64,000 bases of DNA from Geothrix edaphica (GTDB lineage Bacteria > Acidobacteriota > Holophagae > Holophagales > Holophagaceae). The stretch lies in NCBI RefSeq assembly GCF_030268045.1, contig NZ_BSDC01000001.1, positions 1,116,001-1,180,000 of the forward strand, read 5' to 3'. A model generated the notes under the pieces. That model was not told the DNA's origin. It did not search any database and saw nothing but the letters and a program-made list of their open reading frames with translations. The position numbers were made by a program, and so were the translations under genes. Positions 60,095 to 64,000 of this stretch are shown piece by piece. The first letter of the stretch is position 1; every line of letters starts with the position of its first letter.

Positions 60095-61267
60095 ATGTCC
60101 CACGCCGTCATCCTGAAAGCCCTCCGGAGCCCCATCGGCAAGTTCCAGGGGGGTCTGGCGCCCCTGGCGGCGCCGGACCTGGCGGCCCAGGTGGTGAGGG
60201 CCCTGCTGGCCGCCGTGCCGGGGGCGGCTCCGACCGAGGCGATCTTCGGCAATGTCGTGAGTGCGGGTGTGGGCCAGGCGCCGGCCCGCCAGGCGGCCCT
60301 GCGGGGCGGTCTGCCCTCCAGCGTCTCGGCCCTGACCATCAACAAGGTCTGCGGCAGCGGCCTCAAGGCCATCCAGCTGGCCGCCAACGCCGTGCGCCTG
60401 GGCGATCATGACGTGGTGCTGGCCGGCGGCATGGAGTCCATGTCCAATGCCCCCTACCTCATGCCCAAGCTCCGGGCCGGAGCCCGCATGGGTCACACCG
60501 AGGCCAAGGACGCCATGATCCTCGACGGCCTCTGGTGCGCCATGACGGACCAGCACATGGGCCACACGGGCGAGCTGGTGGCCGACAAATATGGCGTGAG
60601 CCGCGAAGCCCAGGACGCCTGGGCCGCCGAGAGCCACCGGAAGGCTGTAGCCGCCATGCAGTCCGGCGCCTTCCATGCCGAGATCGTGCCCATCGCCGTG
60701 CCTGGGCGGAAGGGCGATGTGATGATCACGGAGGACGAGGGGCCCCGCCCCGATTCCACGCCCGAGTCCCTCGCGAAGCTCCGCCCCGCCTTCAAGAAGG
60801 ACGGCACTGTCACCGCCGGGAACGCCCCCAGCGTGAACGACGGCGCCGCCGCGGCCCTGGTGACGACCGAGAGCTATGCCAAGGCCCACGGCCTGGCCGT
60901 CCAGGCCCGCATCCTCGGCACGGCCACTGCCGGTCTCGACCCCGAGTGGGTGCTCATGGCGCCCGTGGAGGCCATCCGCAAGGTGCTGGCCCAGGTGGGC
61001 TGGACGGTGGGCGACGTGGACCTCTGGGAGATCAACGAGGCCTTCGCCGTGCAGCTGGTGGCCACGATGAATGAGCTGAAGCTGCCGGCCGACCGCATCA
61101 ACGTTCACGGCGGCGCCGTGGCCCTGGGCCATCCCATCGGGGCCTCCGGCGCCCGCGTCATGGCCACCCTGCTCCATGCCCTGGAGCGCCAGGGCAAGCA
61201 GCGCGGCATCGCCGCGCTGTGCCTCGGGGGTGGGAACGCCATTGCCATGGCTGTGGAACGGGTGTAG
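60095..61267 (+). CDS. Acetyl-CoA acetyltransferase (thiolase)
   Basis: A 390-residue thiolase II. The nucleophile is Cys86 in [13 protein letters not shown]; the second active-site set is [19 protein letters not shown] and the acid/base Cys in [16 protein letters not shown]. The biosynthetic type condenses two acetyl-CoA to acetoacetyl-CoA or reverses it, and could supply the acetoacetyl-CoA used with the CoA-transferase at 4241. Beta-oxidation genes are not adjacent. A strong bidirectional hairpin follows. Confidence 0.93.
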   Translation: MSHAVILKALRSPIGKFQGGLAPLAAPDLAAQVVRALLAAVPGAAPTEAIFGNVVSAGVGQAPARQAALRGGLPSSVSALTINKVCGSGLKAIQLAANAVRLGDHDVVLAGGMESMSNAPYLMPKLRAGARMGHTEAKDAMILDGLWCAMTDQHMGHTGELVADKYGVSREAQDAWAAESHRKAVAAMQSGAFHAEIVPIAVPGRKGDVMITEDEGPRPDSTPESLAKLRPAFKKDGTVTAGNAPSVNDGAAAALVTTESYAKAHGLAVQARILGTATAGLDPEWVLMAPVEAIRKVLAQVGWTVGDVDLWEINEAFAVQLVATMNELKLPADRINVHGGAVALGHPIGASGARVMATLLHALERQGKQRGIAALCLGGGNAIAMAVERV

Positions 61268-61289
61268 CCCGCCGCGGAGCACCCTATAA

Positions 61290-61323
61290 CGAGAAGGGGC
61301 CCGGCATGCCGGGCCCCTTCTCG
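61290..61323. terminator. Bidirectional terminator between thiolase and fadL
   Basis: A perfect palindrome (CGAGAAGGGGCCCGG, then CATG across the centre, then the complement) lies between the convergent ends of the thiolase and fadL genes, 15 bases from the fadL stop. Confidence 0.85.
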
Positions 61324-61338
61324 TTGCAGAGGCTGGAA

Positions 61339-62838
61339 CTAGAAGCTGTAGCGCAGCGAGACGCCCAGGATGTCGATGGTGGCCTTCATCGTGGCGCTGA
61401 GGCTGCCGCGGGTGAGGTTGTCGCCCGCAGATGTCAGGTTGATCTTGCTGTCGCTGATGAACAGGTGGGTGTAGCCGACATCGATCGCCGTCTTCTTGGA
61501 CAGGTTGTAGCTCACGCCCAGGGAGACCCACTTGCGGTCGTTGTCGGGGATGCGGGGCGTGCGGTGGGCCTCATCCACGGCGCTCTGGTCATAGGCGAGG
61601 CCGCCACGGACCGTCCACTCCTGGTTCACCTTCCAGGTGCCGCCCACGGAGTAGAACCAGGTGTTCTTCCAGCTCTCGTTCGTGACGGAATCAGCCAGCC
61701 CCGTGTCGAACTTCACGCGGAGCTCCTTGAAGCGGGACCAGGTGCTCTGCGCCACTTCGCCCTGGAGGGAGAAGGCGGGGCTCAGCTGCCAGTCGAAGCC
61801 CAGCGAAGCGGTGGCCGGGAGGGCGAGATCAGCCTGACCCTTGCCATTCCGGAGGCCGGCGCCCTGCAGCGCCGCCAGATCCGTGGCGGGCATGGCGGCG
61901 GGGTACTCGAAGGAGGCATCACCCTTGAGTGTCATGGTCATGGCGGCGGAATAGGCACCGCCCAGCCGGAACTCCTTGGTCGGCTGCCAGGTGAAACCCG
62001 CCTTCCAGCCGTAGCCCCAGCCGTCGCCCTTCAGGCCGGCCTTGCCGTCCCAGGCGCCGGGGATGGCGTAGCCAGGGGTGCCGAAGGTCGCGCTGGGGGC
62101 GCCCATGGCGACGGTGGCCACGGGGCTGTTCTGGGTCGGACTGGGCGCCACGGGGGACATGCCGGCCGCAGCCAGCCCGCTGCCCACCTTCAGGGCCAGG
62201 GCCGTGCCGTAGTCCACGCCGTTGGTCAGCTCGGCATCGGCCTTGCGGGCGATGAAGGCCACGCCGAAGGAGAACTGGTCAGCCACCCGGTAGGCCAGGC
62301 TGGGCGTGATGTCGATGGTCTTCAGGTCGGACTTCAGCGCGTGATAGCGGCCGATCCAGTTGGCGTCGTACTCGGTGGTGAGGCCGAAGGGGACATTCAG
62401 GGAGAGTCCCAGTTTCAGGTCCTTGTTCACGCTGTACATGATGTTGAATTCAGGCAGGACGGCGGAGATTCCGGAGTTCGGATGGCTGGAGGCGCCGGAA
62501 ATGGGGATCAGGCTCGTCGTGGTGTTGGGCGCCACGTTGAAGCCGAGGGCAGTCAGGGCCGGCGTGCGGTTGGCCGTCATGTCCGAGAGCTTCACGTCCA
62601 GGCCGACGTAGGTGCCGCCGAAGGAGAACTGCCAGCCATCGTACTGGGTCATCACGGCGGGGTTGAAGAAGAGGGCGCTGATGTCGCTGCCACCCGCGCT
62701 GACACCGGCGAAGGCATTGCCCTGGGAGCTGGGGCTCTGCTCGCGAAGCTGGAAGCCGGAGGCCTGGGCCTGGGGAGCGAAGGCGCCGGCGGCGATGAGG
62801 GTCAAGGCCGTGAGGGTGAGACGTGAACGGTGGGTCAT
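61339..62838 (-). CDS. FadL/OmpP1/TodX-family outer-membrane transporter
   Basis: A 499-residue outer-membrane barrel for long-chain fatty acids or other hydrophobic compounds. A signal peptide (MTHRSRLTLTALTLIAAGAFAPQAQA) is followed at once by the FadL N-terminal hatch motif SGFQLREQSPSSQGNAFAGVSAGGSDISALFFNPAVM. The rest is amphipathic strands ending in a terminal Phe (SLRYSF), the assembly signal of outer-membrane proteins. AGGAG lies upstream of the ATG. A sigma-70-type promoter is at 62916-62943. Confidence 0.93.
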   Translation of the reverse strand: MTHRSRLTLTALTLIAAGAFAPQAQASGFQLREQSPSSQGNAFAGVSAGGSDISALFFNPAVMTQYDGWQFSFGGTYVGLDVKLSDMTANRTPALTALGFNVAPNTTTSLIPISGASSHPNSGISAVLPEFNIMYSVNKDLKLGLSLNVPFGLTTEYDANWIGRYHALKSDLKTIDITPSLAYRVADQFSFGVAFIARKADAELTNGVDYGTALALKVGSGLAAAGMSPVAPSPTQNSPVATVAMGAPSATFGTPGYAIPGAWDGKAGLKGDGWGYGWKAGFTWQPTKEFRLGGAYSAAMTMTLKGDASFEYPAAMPATDLAALQGAGLRNGKGQADLALPATASLGFDWQLSPAFSLQGEVAQSTWSRFKELRVKFDTGLADSVTNESWKNTWFYSVGGTWKVNQEWTVRGGLAYDQSAVDEAHRTPRIPDNDRKWVSLGVSYNLSKKTAIDVGYTHLFISDSKINLTSAGDNLTRGSLSATMKATIDILGVSLRYSF

Positions 62839-62915
62839 GGGCGCATGGCTCCTAATCCCGGAAGTCCCGGGGTGGGTGGCTGTTGCCAGCCGATTCCGAA
62901 GGTGGAAGATGGATC

Positions 62916-62943
62916 ACAATACCAAATCGATGCAGACCTGCAA
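62916..62943 (-). promoter_or_regulatory. Probable fadL promoter
   Basis: On the minus strand TTGCAG, a 16-base spacer and TATTGT lie about 80 bases before the fadL start. Confidence 0.5.
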
Positions 62944-62977
62944 TCACTCCCGAGAGCCTACCCTAAGGAAAGATCGC

Positions 62978-62989
62978 GACCTATAGGTC
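62978..62989. promoter_or_regulatory. Palindrome upstream of the fadL promoter
   Basis: GACCTATAGGTC is a perfect 12-base palindrome, 35 bases upstream of the proposed fadL -35 box and 4 bases after the trpA stop. It may be a repressor or activator site; no regulator can be named. Confidence 0.35.
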
Positions 62990-62993
62990 ACCA

Positions 62994-63737
62994 TCAGAGG
63001 AGTGGAGCGAGGCAGGCCGACAGGCTCCTCCCCCCGGCCAGCTCCCGCACCAGAGCGGATCCGATGACCGGAGTGGCCCCCATGGCCCGCACGGCGGCGA
63101 GGCTGGCCGCATCGGACAATCCGAAACCCACGGCGAGTGGGCGCGTCGTGAGCGTTCCCAGGTCCGCCACGCGCTCCCGCACCGGCGCCAGGTCCGTCCC
63201 CTGCCCTGTGCCCGTGACGCCCAGCCGTGCCACCACATAGGCGAAGCGCTGGGCAAAGGGCGCCGGAGCCCCCGGATCCGGGCGCTCGCCCAGGACCTGC
63301 CGGGCCCGCTCCAGGGTGGTGGTGGGCGCCAGGAGCGGCACCATGGGATAGCCCGCCGCCCGCAGCTCCGCCTCGAACGCGGGCTCCTCCCCGAAGGGCA
63401 GGTCCACCACCAGCAGCGCCTTCACGGGCGTGGTCCTCAGCAGCGTCTTCAGCCGCTCCGCCCCGATCTGGAGCAGGGGATTCAGGTAGGTGAAGAGGAT
63501 CAGGTCCGGGCTGTCCGTGATCCCCGCCAGGGCTTCCAGCACCCGGACCGGCGTGGCGCCGGTTGCAATCGCGCGGTGCGCGGCCGCCTGGAGCACAGGG
63601 CCGTCCGCGATGGGATCCGAGTGCGGCAGGCCGAGTTCCAGGGCCTCGAGGCCAAGGGCCTTGGCCTCGGAAAGCAGGTGCGGGAGCAGGTCCAGTGAGG
63701 GATCGCCGGCCATGAGAAAGGGAAGGAGCGGGTTCAT
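62994..63737 (-). CDS. trpA: Tryptophan synthase alpha subunit
   Basis: A 247-residue TIM barrel that splits indole-3-glycerol phosphate and passes indole to TrpB. LPFLMAGDPS is the N-terminal strand; the catalytic Glu and Asp lie in ALELGLPHSDPIADGP; phosphate-site glycines are in VTGTGQG and VGFGLSDAA. It is about 20 residues shorter than the E. coli protein, mainly at the start. It begins 1 base after the trpB stop. Tryptophan made here would be the substrate of the tryptophanase at 15438. Confidence 0.94.
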   Translation of the reverse strand: MNPLLPFLMAGDPSLDLLPHLLSEAKALGLEALELGLPHSDPIADGPVLQAAAHRAIATGATPVRVLEALAGITDSPDLILFTYLNPLLQIGAERLKTLLRTTPVKALLVVDLPFGEEPAFEAELRAAGYPMVPLLAPTTTLERARQVLGERPDPGAPAPFAQRFAYVVARLGVTGTGQGTDLAPVRERVADLGTLTTRPLAVGFGLSDAASLAAVRAMGATPVIGSALVRELAGGRSLSACLAPLL

Positions 63738-63738
63738 G

Positions 63739-64000
63739 TCAGATCCCCAGGCGTGATTGGTAGGTGGACAGATCCTTGTCGCCGCGGCCGCTGAGCCCCA
63801 GCAGGATGGTGGCGGCGCCTTCGGCGGCCAGCGCGGGCAGCAGGGCCAGGGCATGGCTGCTCTCCAGCGCGGGGAGGATGCCTTCGGCCTCGCAGAGCAG
63901 GCGGGCGCCGGCAAGCGCCTCGTCATCGGACGCGCGGCGCACCTCCACGTTGCCGTCGAGCGCAAGCGCCGCCAGCTCAGGCCCCAGGGCCGGGTAGTCC
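63739..64000 (-). CDS. trpB: Tryptophan synthase beta subunit, C-terminal end (5' part beyond the window)
   Basis: The last 86 or so residues of TrpB: a GLDYPALGPELA-like start at the window edge, then VRRASDDEALAGARLLCEAEGILPALESSHALALL and LGLSGRGDKDLSTYQSRLGI, the PLP-phosphate and C-terminal parts of the beta subunit. The gene continues past base 64000. Its stop is 1 base before the trpA start. Confidence 0.93.
   Translation of the reverse strand, partial: DYPALGPELAALALDGNVEVRRASDDEALAGARLLCEAEGILPALESSHALALLPALAAEGAATILLGLSGRGDKDLSTYQSRLGI

Overview
The window is GC-rich, tightly packed bacterial chromosome with almost no non-coding space, many 4-base start/stop overlaps (ATGA, GTGA, TTGA) and frequent GTG or TTG starts. 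The envelope is that of a diderm: LptF/LptG-type permease domains, a KdsD-like isomerase, GmhB, a FadL-type outer-membrane porin and an Mla-type lipid transporter. The lactate locus (permease, FAD/Fe-S D-lactate dehydrogenase, LldEFG), quinol nitric oxide reductase, tryptophanase and BshA suggest a respiratory, organic-acid-oxidising bacterium. My best guess is Acidobacteriota, Holophagae/Geothrix-like; this is inference from gene content, with no marker gene to prove it. I saw no CRISPR array, insertion sequence, prophage or rRNA.

Layout. 1-4260: end of a chemoreceptor, a membrane histidine kinase, and a receiver-GAF-degenerate-kinase protein. 4241-8976: a lone CoA-transferase subunit A, a TolB-like secreted protein coupled to gmhB and sfsA, then gcvT and gcvH. 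8981-18395: LysM lytic transglycosylase, tRNA-Ala, an ABC-F ATPase, an SDR, a class 3 aldehyde dehydrogenase and tryptophanase on the minus strand, then coaX-birA. 18484-22419: a nitric oxide module (qNOR, small cupin, type II NADH dehydrogenase). 22532-37206 is a long minus-strand block: PilS/NtrB-like kinase, a divergent Hfq-like protein, pdxA, a pabC-like lyase, a pseudo-kinase, glmU, the coupled mlaE-mlaF-mlaD-DUF116-ubiA operon, a D-Ala-D-Ala peptidase, pgeF, spoVG and tRNA-Gln.

37243-45966: a Fur-family regulator, tRNA-Gly and tRNA-Cys, an exported MEMO-family protein, then minus-strand kdsD, a fused LptF-LptG permease, an LtaS-like transferase and mnmA, and a CAT-anticodon tRNA that looks like tRNA-Ile2. 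46010-54443: the lactate locus, with a divergent GntR/FadR-type regulator and a TGGTC-T-GACCA operator in the shared promoter region. 54480-64000: elongator tRNA-Met with a duplicated T-arm fragment downstream, a hypothetical gene, a propeller sensor ending in a four-cysteine tail, bshA, yggT-divIVA, a thiolase, fadL and trpA with the end of trpB.

How it fits together. The lactate permease brings in lactate, Dld and LldEFG oxidise both isomers into the quinone pool, and qNOR with NDH-2 could return electrons to nitric oxide. The Mla operon looks like a lipid bridge between membranes: its MCE protein is about 490 residues long with a predicted helical stalk and a beta-rich C-terminus. The least familiar items are that operon's DUF116 and UbiA members, the LptF-LptG fusion, the Hfq-like protein, the exported MEMO protein, several sensor proteins that have lost catalytic residues, and a dispersed 7-base tandem repeat.
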